From positions 7,789 to 15,406 of the forward strand of contig DJWR01000180.1 of NCBI GenBank assembly GCA_002441055.1: a stretch of 7,618 nucleotides of DNA. Reading direction: 5' to 3'. Numbering within the stretch: the stretch's first letter is position 1; each line of letters opens with the position of its first letter. The DNA comes from Caulobacteraceae bacterium UBA6225 (GTDB lineage Bacteria > Pseudomonadota > Alphaproteobacteria > Caulobacterales > Caulobacteraceae). A program made the position numbers and the translations under genes. Positions 1 to 6,738 of the stretch are shown piece after piece. The notes under the pieces are model-generated. The model saw only the letters and a list, made by a program, of their open reading frames with translations, did not search any database and was not told the DNA's origin.

Positions 1-800
1 TCGGGCAGGAAGTTGAGCTGGCTCTGGGAGCCCAGGCCATAGCCCTTGCCGAAGAAGCCGCCGGAGCCCAGGGCGATCTTGGACTGCAGGATATGGTAGC
101 CCGACCCCGACGGATCGCTCTCTGGGTCGAGGAAGGTCATCACCCGCTTGCGCTGATATTCGTGCAGCACGAACATCACCATGATCGGCACGGCGGCGAC
201 GAAGGACACGACGGCTGCGCCGATAATTTTCCAGGACAGGCCCGCCAGCACCACCACGGCCGCTCCAGTCAGGGCGATCAGCATGGCCGTGCCAAGGTCT
301 GGCTGGTGGGCGACCAGCAGGACCGGCGCGGCGATCATCAGGGCCGGGATGATCAGCCACCAGGACAGGCGCGCATCCTCGGCCGAAATGCCGTGATAAA
401 ATCGCGCCAGGGCCAGGGCGATGCCCACCTTCATGATTTCAGAGGGCTGGAAGCTCATGAACCCCAGGTCGAGCCACCGGGTCGCGCCCATGCGGGTGTC
501 GCCGACGAACTCCACGGCCAGCAGCAGCAGCAGACCCAGCCCATAGATGGGATAGGCGAGCGCAAACCAGACCCGGATATCGAACAGGGCCAGGGCGATC
601 ATCAGGACGAAACAGAAGCCGAAGCGGAATAGATGCGCGCCCGCCCACGGCTCCCACGAACTGCCGGCCACCGAGAACATCATCAGGGCCCCGGTCCCGG
701 CCAACAGGCAAAGGGCGACCGCAAAGGTCCAGTCGATCTGGGTAAACTTGACCACCAGGCGATCACGCTCGCCCGGACGGCTCAGGGCGCTCATGGTCAT
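1..800 (-). CDS. rodA: RodA, SEDS-family peptidoglycan glycosyltransferase (3' end missing)
   Basis: RodA is the inner-membrane SEDS polymerase that joins lipid II into glycan strands during cell elongation, working with PBP2. The window holds 266 codons of a protein that is usually about 370-390 residues; the reading frame runs off the left edge and I found no frameshift in it. Conserved SEDS landmarks are FQPSE at residues 117-121, HQPDLGTA at about 165-172, EYQRKRVMTFLDPESDP at 214-230 and GYHILQSKIALGSGG at 234-248. The fragment ends in QSQLNFLP, just before the position of the catalytic Asp (D262 in E. coli RodA, in a TDFIF motif), so that residue cannot be checked here. Hydrophobic segments recur throughout. 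The ATG at 800 overlaps the mrdA stop as ATGA, with GGGAG 7 nt upstream. A second ATG lies two codons in. The overlap suggests translational coupling of the polymerase to its partner transpeptidase. Confidence 0.97.
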   Translation of the reverse strand, partial: MTMSALSRPGERDRLVVKFTQIDWTFAVALCLLAGTGALMMFSVAGSSWEPWAGAHLFRFGFCFVLMIALALFDIRVWFALAYPIYGLGLLLLLAVEFVGDTRMGATRWLDLGFMSFQPSEIMKVGIALALARFYHGISAEDARLSWWLIIPALMIAAPVLLVAHQPDLGTAMLIALTGAAVVVLAGLSWKIIGAAVVSFVAAVPIMVMFVLHEYQRKRVMTFLDPESDPSGSGYHILQSKIALGSGGFFGKGYGLGSQSQLNFLP

Positions 801-2776
801 GTGGGATCTCCCGGCGCCAGGGGCGGCGGCGCGGCCACGGCGCCCTCGGGCGCCACGCCCACCAGGGGCACATCGCTCACATCGGGCAAGGGCATGGGCT
901 GGATAATGCGGGCGCGGATCTCCGGGTCCTTCAGCAAGGCCACACGCATGACTTCCCGTGCGCGGGGGGCCGCCGCCGTGGCGCCGCCCAGGCCGCCATG
1001 CTGGATGATCACCGAAATGGCGTACCGAGGCTGATCAATGGGCGCGAAGGCGACATAGAGGTTGTGGTCCTTCAGCCCCCAGCGGACGCTGCGGCTGTCG
1101 CGATTGGCCACCCCATCATAGCTTCGCACCTGGGCCGTGCCGGTCTTGCCCGCCATGAGCACATCGCCCAGGCCCAGCTGGCTCTGGCGATAGGCTGTGC
1201 CGCTGGTGTCATTGGCCACGGCGATCATGCCGGCGCGCACATAGTCGAGATGTTCCTGCGAGAAGGGCAGATTGGGCACCTCATCGCCGGGCGGCATCTC
1301 CACACCGCCCACCGACTTGATCAGTCGGGGATTGAGCTGCTTGCGGCCATTGGCCAGGCGCGCCGTCATCACCGCCAGCTGCAGGCCATTGGCGGTGATA
1401 TAGCCCTGGCCGATCCCATAGCTGACCGAGTCCCCTGGATGCCAGGTGGGGTCGCGCTTGACCCGGGTGCGCTTCCATTCAGTTGATCCCACCACGCCTG
1501 TGCGTTGGCCGGGAATGCCGATGTCGAAGGCCTGGCCAAAGCCCAGGGCCTTGGCCGCCCGGGCGATGTGATCGGGGCCCATCCGCAGGGCCACCTGATA
1601 GAAATAGACGTCGCACGAGTTCTTGATGGCGTCGTGCATGTTCTGGGGACCATGGCCCCCATGGCGCCAGCAGCGCCAGGTCCGGCCTCCGAACCGCCAA
1701 CCGCCCGAGCAGTGAATCCGTTCCTCCGGATCAACCCCAGCGGCCAGGGCCGCCAGGGCCGTGGTCATCTTGAAGGTCGAGCCAGGCGGATAGGTGCCGC
1801 TCACGGCCTTGTCGAGGAGCGGCCGACGCTCATAGTCGGCGAGCGCCCGGTATTCGGCGGTGGACAGGCCACGGACGAACCGGTTGGCGTCAAAGCTGGG
1901 CGCCGAGACCATGCACAACAGGTCACCCGACCGACAGTCCATGACTACGATGGCGCCGCTCTCGTCGCCCATCACTTCCAGGGCGCGGTTCTGGATGTCC
2001 ACATCCAGGGTCAGTTCGACGGTCTTGCCCGGCTCTGCGGGAATGTCGCCGTCGGTGTCGTTGCGGATCTCGCGGCCGCGGGCGTCCACCTCCACCTTCT
2101 TGGCGCCGGTCCGTCCGCGCAGGTCGAGATCAAAGGCCTTCTCCACCCCCTGACGGCCGATCCGGAAACCGGGGTGCAGCAGGATGGGTTCGGAATTGGG
2201 GCCAGTCTCGGTGATGTCCTCACGGTTCACCTTGGCCACATAGCCGATGACGTGGGCGAAGGCGCCGCCGTGGGGATAGACCCGCACCTCCCCCATGTCG
2301 GCCGTGACATTGGGCATTTCCGGGGCGCGGACATTGATCGCCGAGAACTGTTCCCAGGTCATGTCCTCCATGACCGACACCGGGGTGCGATTGGGGGTGC
2401 GCTCAAACTCCCGCATCAGCCGGGCCTGGCGTTCATCATCGAGCGGGACGAAGTGAGCCAGGGTCTTCAGGGTCGCGCCGGGCTCATGTTCGCCGTCCTT
2501 GACCACCAGCAGGCGGAAATTCGGACGGTTGGTGGCCAGCACCGCGCCGTTACGATCGACGATCAGCCCCCGGGGGGGCGGCACCAGACGAAAATTGAAC
2601 TGATTTGACGCCGAGAGCTTCTGATAGCGCTGGGCTTCCAGGATCTGCAGGTGGGCCAGACGTCCGCCAAGGGCCAGGAGGCCTGCGCCGGCGAAGCCGC
2701 CCAGCAGGAAACTGCGGCGGTGGAATGCCCCCTGCCGTTCGTTGACCTCGGAAAAGAAGATAGACGGCTCGCTCAC
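797..2776 (-). CDS. mrdA: Penicillin-binding protein 2, elongation-specific class B transpeptidase
   Basis: PBP2 cross-links peptidoglycan in the periplasm during elongation and partners with RodA. The 659-residue protein has a short cytoplasmic N-terminus with basic HRRS at 19-22, a single membrane anchor at about 22-40, a pedestal/dimerisation region at about 60-250 (RGLIVDRNG at 69-77, then GRQGVEKAFD near 207-216) and a C-terminal transpeptidase domain. The active-site motifs are intact: STFK at 333-336 with nucleophile Ser333, SCD at 387-389, and KTG at 544-546. The stretch between the first two motifs carries Cys356 and Cys369 in a W/G-rich segment. The last ~25 residues are a Pro/Ala-rich tail. 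The start is GTG, supported by AGGGGG 8 nt upstream and by the anchor falling at the right distance. mreD ends 12 nt before and rodA overlaps the stop by 4 nt. This is the usual target of mecillinam in bacteria that have it; that is family knowledge, not tested here. Confidence 0.97.
   Translation of the reverse strand: MSEPSIFFSEVNERQGAFHRRSFLLGGFAGAGLLALGGRLAHLQILEAQRYQKLSASNQFNFRLVPPPRGLIVDRNGAVLATNRPNFRLLVVKDGEHEPGATLKTLAHFVPLDDERQARLMREFERTPNRTPVSVMEDMTWEQFSAINVRAPEMPNVTADMGEVRVYPHGGAFAHVIGYVAKVNREDITETGPNSEPILLHPGFRIGRQGVEKAFDLDLRGRTGAKKVEVDARGREIRNDTDGDIPAEPGKTVELTLDVDIQNRALEVMGDESGAIVVMDCRSGDLLCMVSAPSFDANRFVRGLSTAEYRALADYERRPLLDKAVSGTYPPGSTFKMTTALAALAAGVDPEERIHCSGGWRFGGRTWRCWRHGGHGPQNMHDAIKNSCDVYFYQVALRMGPDHIARAAKALGFGQAFDIGIPGQRTGVVGSTEWKRTRVKRDPTWHPGDSVSYGIGQGYITANGLQLAVMTARLANGRKQLNPRLIKSVGGVEMPPGDEVPNLPFSQEHLDYVRAGMIAVANDTSGTAYRQSQLGLGDVLMAGKTGTAQVRSYDGVANRDSRSVRWGLKDHNLYVAFAPIDQPRYAISVIIQHGGLGGATAAAPRAREVMRVALLKDPEIRARIIQPMPLPDVSDVPLVGVAPEGAVAAPPPLAPGDPT
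808..812 (-). promoter_or_regulatory. Shine-Dalgarno sequence of rodA
   Basis: GGGAG lies inside the last codons of mrdA, 7 nt before the ATG at 800. This spacing favours that ATG over the second one at 794 and supports the 4-nt ATGA overlap with the mrdA stop. Confidence 0.7.
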
Positions 2777-2784
2777 CGCGCTCG

Positions 2785-2790
2785 CCCCCT
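2785..2790 (-). promoter_or_regulatory. Shine-Dalgarno sequence of mrdA, overlapping the mreD stop
   Basis: AGGGGG sits 8 nt before the GTG start of mrdA, and its first bases are part of the mreD TAG stop codon. It decides the GTG start, since no ATG in frame occurs until about codon 121, well inside the protein. Confidence 0.7.
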
Positions 2791-3301
2791 AACGGAACCT
2801 GACATCGGCGTCGTCGAACCTGTCGATCAGCCGGTGCGCAAAGGGATAGAGTAGGATTGTGGCAAGGAATTGCCAGAGCATGGCCAGCAGGTTGGGCGTC
2901 GCGCGGGCGTCAAGCTGGGTGACCAGAAAGCCCACGGTCTGAGCGACAGCGCAGGCGGCGGCGAACCACATCCACATCATCGGTCGACTCTGGCCGACCA
3001 TCATGTTTCGCGCCGCAAGGACCGCGCCATAGGCCACCAGGAGGGATAGGGCCCAGAGGCCCAACGGCCCGCCCCAGAAGATGTCCAGGAACAGGCCCAT
3101 GACCAGCACCCCGAAGGGCGCAGCCATGGAGGGGCGGATCATCGCCCAGGCGAAGGCCGGCGCCATGCAGAAAACCGGTTCAGGCAGCCCCCAGCCGAAA
3201 ACCCGCACCGGCAGGCTGAAAAGGACCGTGACAGCCATACTTTGGAGCATCGGCGCGCCGAGCCAGCGCCAGGGATCAAGCCGGGTGGCCGTCAGGCTCA
3301 A
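2789..3301 (-). CDS. mreD: Rod shape-determining membrane protein MreD
   Basis: MreD is a small polytopic inner-membrane protein of the elongasome that works with MreC and is needed for rod shape. The 170-residue product is almost entirely hydrophobic, with likely membrane segments at about 17-36, 42-54, 58-76, 80-98, 107-129 and 136-155. The segment GLFLDIFWGGPLGLWAL at 69-85 is the most MreD-like part (an Asp followed by a Gly-rich turn and PLG). It starts at TTG, overlapping the mreC stop as TTGA. The rare start is backed by a perfect GAGGAG 8 nt upstream. The internal ATGs at residues 18 and 22 have no such signal and would cut into the first membrane segment. MreD is poorly conserved in sequence, so the name rests on the motif, length, topology and position between mreC and mrdA, which together are decisive. 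Confidence 0.95.
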   Translation of the reverse strand: MSLTATRLDPWRWLGAPMLQSMAVTVLFSLPVRVFGWGLPEPVFCMAPAFAWAMIRPSMAAPFGVLVMGLFLDIFWGGPLGLWALSLLVAYGAVLAARNMMVGQSRPMMWMWFAAACAVAQTVGFLVTQLDARATPNLLAMLWQFLATILLYPFAHRLIDRFDDADVRFR

Positions 3302-4437
3302 AAGACCGGCTCCTCGACAGGGGGCGGGGTCTGGGCCGGCGCTGGCTGCGCCTGTGCGGGCCTTGGCGCAGGTGTGGTCTTGGCGACAGGCGCCTTGGGG
3401 GCCGGCGCCTTGGGGGCTGGCGTCTTCGCCGCTGGCGGACGGGGGGTCGCGGCGGGCCGCGCGGGCGCGGCGGTCGGCGCCTGAGTCGGGGCCGGCGCAG
3501 GCGTGGGCGGCGGGGGCGAGGTCACGCCGATACTGGGCATGGTTCCATCAGCGGGCGGTTCGCTGGGGGCGTTGAGTTCATCCTGGTCCACGAGCTGCGA
3601 GAAGTCCTCAAACAGCAGGATGCGGACAAAATCGATGGCCCCGGCCTCTGAACTCAGGACCACCCGCCAGGCGCCGTCAACGCCCTTCACCGCCACGCCC
3701 ACCGGTAATCCGCGGGGCATCAGCCCGCCATCACCGGAGGTGACGATCCGGTCCCCGGCCTTCACCGGCTCGGCGCCACGCAGATATTCGAGCTTGGGGT
3801 TTGGCCCCCCGTCCCCGGCGAGAATGGCCCTGGCGTTGGTCCGATCGACCATGACCGGCGTGCGCGAGGCGATGTCGGTGAGCAAAAGGATCCGGCTGGC
3901 CCCGCGGGTCACCCCCACCACACGGCCCACCAGACCGTATTCGGTCATTACAGGGTTGCCCACCTGTACCTGCCGCTCGCGGCCGGCATTGGCCAGGCGT
4001 GTGTTGGCGAAGGGTCCGCGGGAATCGCTGACCACCCGGGCCGAGACCATGGGCACCGGCGGATCGGTCTGCAGACCCAGGAGGCTGCGATAGCGTTCAT
4101 TGAGGTCGCGGAGCCCAAGCACCTCCTGGCGCAGCTCAGCGGTCTCCTCCAGCTCGGCGCGGAGCCTGCGGTTTTCCGAGACGGCGAAGAAGTATTGGCT
4201 CACACCCTGCGACAGGGCGCCCAGCCAGTGAACGGGCGCCGAGACGACCCCAGACACGGGGGCGGCCACCGCGTCGCTGACCTCTCGGGTGACCCCATAG
4301 GCCTCGTTGCGCAGGGTTTCCCGGCGGTCGCCGAGCAGCAGAGTCACGGCCACAACCACGGCCACGACGAGGGCGACGCCCGCCGTCCAGACCAGCGGCA
4401 CCCGAATTTCACCCAGAGGATTGTCCCGGAAGGACAC
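3298..4437 (-). CDS. mreC: Rod shape-determining protein MreC with long Pro/Ala-rich tail
   Basis: MreC is a bitopic periplasmic scaffold that links MreB/MreD to the PBP2-RodA synthase. The 379-residue protein has a short cytoplasmic end, one membrane helix at about 14-35, a periplasmic linker, a coiled coil at about 86-122 that would mediate dimerisation (NRRLRAELEETAELRQEV), and the paired beta domains at about 128-282, including MTEYGLVGRVVGVTRGASRILLLTD at 164-188 and VTSGDGGLMPRGLPVGV near 232-248. After about residue 290 the fold ends and a tail of roughly 80 residues follows. About a third of it is Pro, with mostly Ala, Thr, Lys and Arg besides, and it contains two PAPKA units. The start is GTG; an in-frame TAG immediately precedes it, so no longer version exists, and GGGGAG lies 10 nt upstream. 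mreD overlaps the end by 4 nt. Identification is firm; the function of the tail is unknown. Confidence 0.97.
   Translation of the reverse strand: MSFRDNPLGEIRVPLVWTAGVALVVAVVVAVTLLLGDRRETLRNEAYGVTREVSDAVAAPVSGVVSAPVHWLGALSQGVSQYFFAVSENRRLRAELEETAELRQEVLGLRDLNERYRSLLGLQTDPPVPMVSARVVSDSRGPFANTRLANAGRERQVQVGNPVMTEYGLVGRVVGVTRGASRILLLTDIASRTPVMVDRTNARAILAGDGGPNPKLEYLRGAEPVKAGDRIVTSGDGGLMPRGLPVGVAVKGVDGAWRVVLSSEAGAIDFVRILLFEDFSQLVDQDELNAPSEPPADGTMPSIGVTSPPPPTPAPAPTQAPTAAPARPAATPRPPAAKTPAPKAPAPKAPVAKTTPAPRPAQAQPAPAQTPPPVEEPVF
3310..3315 (-). promoter_or_regulatory. Shine-Dalgarno sequence selecting the TTG start of mreD
   Basis: GAGGAG lies in the final codons of mreC, 8 nt before the TTG at 3301. 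It is the strongest ribosome-binding match seen in the operon and is the main reason for choosing TTG over the later ATGs. Confidence 0.75.
3390..3419. repeat. 15-bp tandem duplication in the MreC tail
   Basis: Two adjacent 15-bp units, 3390-3404 and 3405-3419, match at 14 of 15 bases. On the coding strand they encode successive five-residue Pro/Ala/Lys units (APKAPAPKAP, residues 341-350 of MreC). Because the unit is a multiple of three, copy-number change would lengthen or shorten the tail without breaking the frame. Confidence 0.8.
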
Positions 4438-4447
4438 CTAAGATCGT

Positions 4448-4453
4448 CTCCCC
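4448..4453 (-). promoter_or_regulatory. Shine-Dalgarno sequence of mreC
   Basis: GGGGAG lies 10 nt before the GTG start of mreC, a slightly long but usable spacing. It and the TAG directly before the GTG fix the start. Confidence 0.55.
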
Positions 4454-4474
4454 GCCAGTGGCGATTGGGCTGTC

Positions 4475-4496
4475 GCCTGATCCTCTTCGATCAAGC
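4475..4496 (-). other. RNA hairpin in the mreB-mreC spacer
   Basis: In the transcript, GCTTGATC and GATCAGGC can pair as an 8-bp stem with one G-U pair around the loop GAAGAG. It begins 5 nt after the mreB stop codon. No run of U follows, so it is not a standard intrinsic terminator. It could protect the 3' end of an mreB message or be a processing or attenuation site. The role is inference. Confidence 0.45.
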
Positions 4497-4501
4497 AAAT
4501 C

Positions 4502-5545
4502 CTAGGCCAAGGTGGATTCAAGAACACCCTTCATCCACTTGGGATGTTCCAGGACCTTGCCGCAGCCGAGCGCCACGCAGGACAGGGGATCATCGGCCAC
4601 CGTCACCGGCAGGCCGGTATGGTCGCGGATCTCGGCGTCCAGGCCCCGCAGCAGGGCGCCGCCGCCGGTGAGCATGATGCCCTTGTCGGCGATGTCGGAG
4701 GCCAGTTCCGGCGGGGTGGCTTCCAGCGCCATCTTCACCGCATCGACGATCTGGCCGACCGGCTCCGACAGGGCGTCCGACGCCTGCTTTTCGCTGATAC
4801 GTACTTCGCGGGGCACACCCTGCATCAGGTCGCGGCCCTTGACCTCGATGGAGAGGCCCTCGCCATCGGCCGGGGCCCGGGCGGTGCCGATTTCCTTCTT
4901 GATCCGCTCAGCGGTGGTCTCGCCGATCAGCAGATTATGGTTGCGGCGCATGTAGGAGATGATCGCCTCGTCCATCTTGTCGCCGCCCACGCGGACCGAG
5001 CGCGAATAGACGATGCCCGACAGGGACAGCACGGCCACCTCAGTGGTGCCGCCACCGATGTCGACGACCATCGAGCCGGTAGGCTCATGGATGGGCAGAC
5101 CAGCGCCGATGGCCGCAGCCATGGGCTCGTCGATCAGGCCGACCCGGCGACCGCCGGCGTTCAGGCAGGAATCGTTGATCGCGCGCCGCTCCACCGCCGT
5201 GGCGCCCGACGGCACGCACACGATGACCTTGGGGTTCACGAAGCCCTTGCGGTTATGAACCTTGCGGATGAAGTACTTGATCATCTCTTCGGCGACTTCG
5301 AAGTCGGCGATGACCCCGTCACGCATGGGGCGGATGGCCTCCATGTGACCCGGCGTCCGGCCCAGCATCTGCTTGGCCTCGATGCCGACGGCGTGGACGA
5401 CCTTTCGGCCGCCGATATTTCTCAGCGCCACCACGGAGGGTTCGTTCAGCACGATGCCCTTGCCCTTCATGTAGATGAGCGTGTTGGCCGTGCCGAGATC
5501 GATGGCGATGTCGTTCGAGATGGCGCCGAAGAGGGACGAGATCAT
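4502..5545 (-). CDS. mreB: Actin-like cell-shape protein MreB
   Basis: MreB is the bacterial actin that forms membrane-bound filaments under the inner membrane and orients the elongation machinery. The 347-residue length is typical. Nucleotide-binding motifs of the actin/Hsp70 fold are all present: phosphate-1 DLGTANT at 16-22, VPSGATAVERRA at 111-122 with the connecting helices, EPMAAAIGAGLP at 140-151, phosphate-2 DIGGGTTEVAV at 162-172, GGDKMDEAI at 188-196, and the adenosine motif MLTGGGALLRGLD at 291-303. The short hydrophobic N-terminus MISSLFGAIS is suitable for membrane contact. The protein is nearly identical to what I recall of the Caulobacter crescentus protein, which is the main basis for placing the organism. 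The ATG start has a modest AGGG 6 nt upstream. It is the first gene of the shape operon, separated from mreC by 64 nt, a much larger gap than between the later genes. Confidence 0.99.
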   Translation of the reverse strand: MISSLFGAISNDIAIDLGTANTLIYMKGKGIVLNEPSVVALRNIGGRKVVHAVGIEAKQMLGRTPGHMEAIRPMRDGVIADFEVAEEMIKYFIRKVHNRKGFVNPKVIVCVPSGATAVERRAINDSCLNAGGRRVGLIDEPMAAAIGAGLPIHEPTGSMVVDIGGGTTEVAVLSLSGIVYSRSVRVGGDKMDEAIISYMRRNHNLLIGETTAERIKKEIGTARAPADGEGLSIEVKGRDLMQGVPREVRISEKQASDALSEPVGQIVDAVKMALEATPPELASDIADKGIMLTGGGALLRGLDAEIRDHTGLPVTVADDPLSCVALGCGKVLEHPKWMKGVLESTLA

Positions 5546-5847
5546 GCAGTGCCCTGATGACTGGGGGGCTTTAATGAGCGACTCGGGCGAAATCCGGATC
5601 CGTCGCGCGCCGGGGGGCGAGCGGGCGGAACAGGCTGTCGCGAGAAGGACTTGTGGTTCGTGTGCCCCGCCCCTTTGTTGATTTCAAGGCTTATTCACCT
5701 AACGCCCCGAGACCAGCGTTCTGCGCCCGTGCAGGGACAGGGATTTTCAACCCACAGGGGATCACCGCCAGCGGCCAAGCGCCAAGGGGTTGAGCGGGGC
5801 GAACATGCGACTCTGCGGCTGGTCGCCTGCGGTCGGGGCGGGCCCGG
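5546..5847 (-). promoter_or_regulatory. mreB upstream region (gene-free; promoter expected but not resolved)
   Basis: This 302-nt gap separates the transporter stop from the mreB start and is the natural place for the promoter and leader of the shape operon. I see no convincing gene on either strand. The only AT-rich island is at about 5674-5700. I could not find a good -35/-10 pair of either E. coli type or the Caulobacter housekeeping type (TTGaCg and GCTANA) in the right orientation. No GC hairpin with a U run follows the transporter, so readthrough from upstream is possible. A DnaA-box-like 9-mer lies within the AT-rich island. Direction and role are inferred from gene order. Confidence 0.5.
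5691..5699 (+). promoter_or_regulatory. Possible DnaA box upstream of mreB
   Basis: TTATTCACC matches the DnaA-box consensus TTATNCACA at 8 of 9 positions, differing only in the last base. It is in the AT-rich part of the mreB upstream region, about 150 nt from the start codon. DnaA acts as a transcription factor in Caulobacter, but a single near-match is weak evidence. Confidence 0.2.
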
Positions 5848-6729
5848 CTAGCCGAGGGCGGTCAGAATCACCCCAAGGGCGGTGGCCGCGCCGGCCAGGA
5901 TCTGCCTCAGACTCAAGGTCTCCTGGAACAGACGACGCCCCGCAGCCGCGGCGATGGGGGCCTCGATGACGCCCACGGCGCGGACCATGCCCGCCGGCGC
6001 CAGGGCCAAGGCCGAGAACCAGCAGGCCGAGGCCGCCGCCCCGAAGAAGCCTGCGCCCAGCGACGGCCGCCAGGCCCGCGCCACCGCCAGCAGGGCCTGC
6101 GGACGGGCGACCGCCAGCCAGGCGCCCAGGACGAGGGTCTGCAGGGTCTGGGCGACGCAGACGGCGGCTGTGGCGGCATAGATCGGGTAGTCGGGCTCAA
6201 GGGCCAGCCCTGCCTGGCGATAGCCGTTCAGCGCTACGGCGAAGGCGGCGCCAGAGGCCAGGCCGAGCGCGCTGCCGACCAACGCCCCGCGCGACGCCGC
6301 CCGCCCAGGCCAGGACAGGGCCGCCAGACCCGCCGTGGTCAGGACGACGCCGGCCCAGGCCTGGGGCCCCATCTGATCGCCGAACAGCGCCAGCCCCATC
6401 AGGGCGGCCAGCGGCAGGGAGGCCTGCTGCATGAAGGTGGCCACCGCAAAGCCGGAGCGCTTCATGGCGCCCAGGAGCGCGGCGGTGGCCAGCACCTGAC
6501 CCAGGGCCCCGGCGCTGACCGTGACCCAGAACCTGGGCGTCGCTGTAGGGTCTGCCGCAGGGGTCAGGACGGCGACTACGGCGAAGATGGCCAGGGCGAA
6601 CGGCAGGCCGAACAGGAAGCGCACAAGGGTCGCCCCCCACGGCCCAGCCTCGGCCATCAGGCCGCGCTGCAGGGCGTTGCGCGCCACCTGCAGGGGCGCG
6701 GCCGCGATCGTCAGGGCGATCCAGAGCAT
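5848..6729 (-). CDS. EamA/DMT-superfamily membrane transporter, substrate unknown
   Basis: The 293-residue protein is very hydrophobic and Ala-rich, consistent with about ten membrane helices arranged as two EamA repeats, roughly residues 1-138 and 148-291. Each repeat ends in the pattern typical of the family: a proline-containing helix, a short loop with a conserved acidic/Gly or Gln-Glu element, then a Gly-rich last helix. In repeat 1 this is SLPLAALMGLALFGDQMGP near 104-122; in repeat 2 it is VIEAPIAAAAGRRLFQETLSL near 254-274. Family members export amino acids, metabolites or drugs, but nothing here fixes the substrate. The position behind leuA allows a link to amino-acid metabolism, which is only a guess. 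The ATG start follows an in-frame TGA by two codons and has no Shine-Dalgarno match; a strong hairpin lies just before it. The gene is separate from the shape operon, which begins 302 nt further on. Confidence 0.88.
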   Translation of the reverse strand: MLWIALTIAAAPLQVARNALQRGLMAEAGPWGATLVRFLFGLPFALAIFAVVAVLTPAADPTATPRFWVTVSAGALGQVLATAALLGAMKRSGFAVATFMQQASLPLAALMGLALFGDQMGPQAWAGVVLTTAGLAALSWPGRAASRGALVGSALGLASGAAFAVALNGYRQAGLALEPDYPIYAATAAVCVAQTLQTLVLGAWLAVARPQALLAVARAWRPSLGAGFFGAAASACWFSALALAPAGMVRAVGVIEAPIAAAAGRRLFQETLSLRQILAGAATALGVILTALG

Positions 6730-6738
6730 GGGAAATCA

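Noticed and set aside
93..632. Plus-strand open frame opposite rodA rich in His, Gln and Gly
   Set aside because: The minus strand reads as RodA without interruption through this whole stretch, so the frame is a composition artefact.
1505..2608. Open frame of 367 codons on the plus strand opposite mrdA
   Set aside because: Same reason: low-complexity His/Gly/Asp-rich translation, no motif and no ribosome-binding logic, lying fully within a confident PBP2 gene.
4345..4368. Two 12-bp near-identical units in mreC
   Set aside because: They encode Val/Ala repeats of the membrane helix and are explained by biased codons for a hydrophobic segment.
4544..5557. Open frame of 337 codons on the plus strand covering almost all of mreB
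   Set aside because: It is the antisense shadow of a strongly codon-biased high-GC gene; the product is rich in His, Asp, Gly and Arg and resembles no family, while the opposite strand encodes intact MreB.
5762..5806. A 14-residue minus-strand open frame (MFAPLNPLALGRWR) in the mreB upstream gap, considered as a leader peptide
   Set aside because: No good Shine-Dalgarno sequence, no run of regulatory codons and no adjacent attenuator structure; short frames like this are expected by chance.
5580..5813. Two GANTC sites (5580-5584 and 5809-5813) upstream of mreB, possible CcrM/GcrA control
   Set aside because: GANTC also occurs about ten times elsewhere in the window, inside genes, so two copies here are not an enrichment and neither is tied to a recognisable promoter.
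5807..5826. Possible 5-bp stem (GCGAC/GTCGC) after the transporter as a terminator
   Set aside because: The stem is short, the loop is 10 nt and no U tract follows; it does not meet the pattern of an intrinsic terminator.
5845..5854. Ten-base palindrome CGGCTAGCCG centred on the transporter stop codon
   Set aside because: Too short and has no loop; a palindrome of this size is common in GC-rich DNA.
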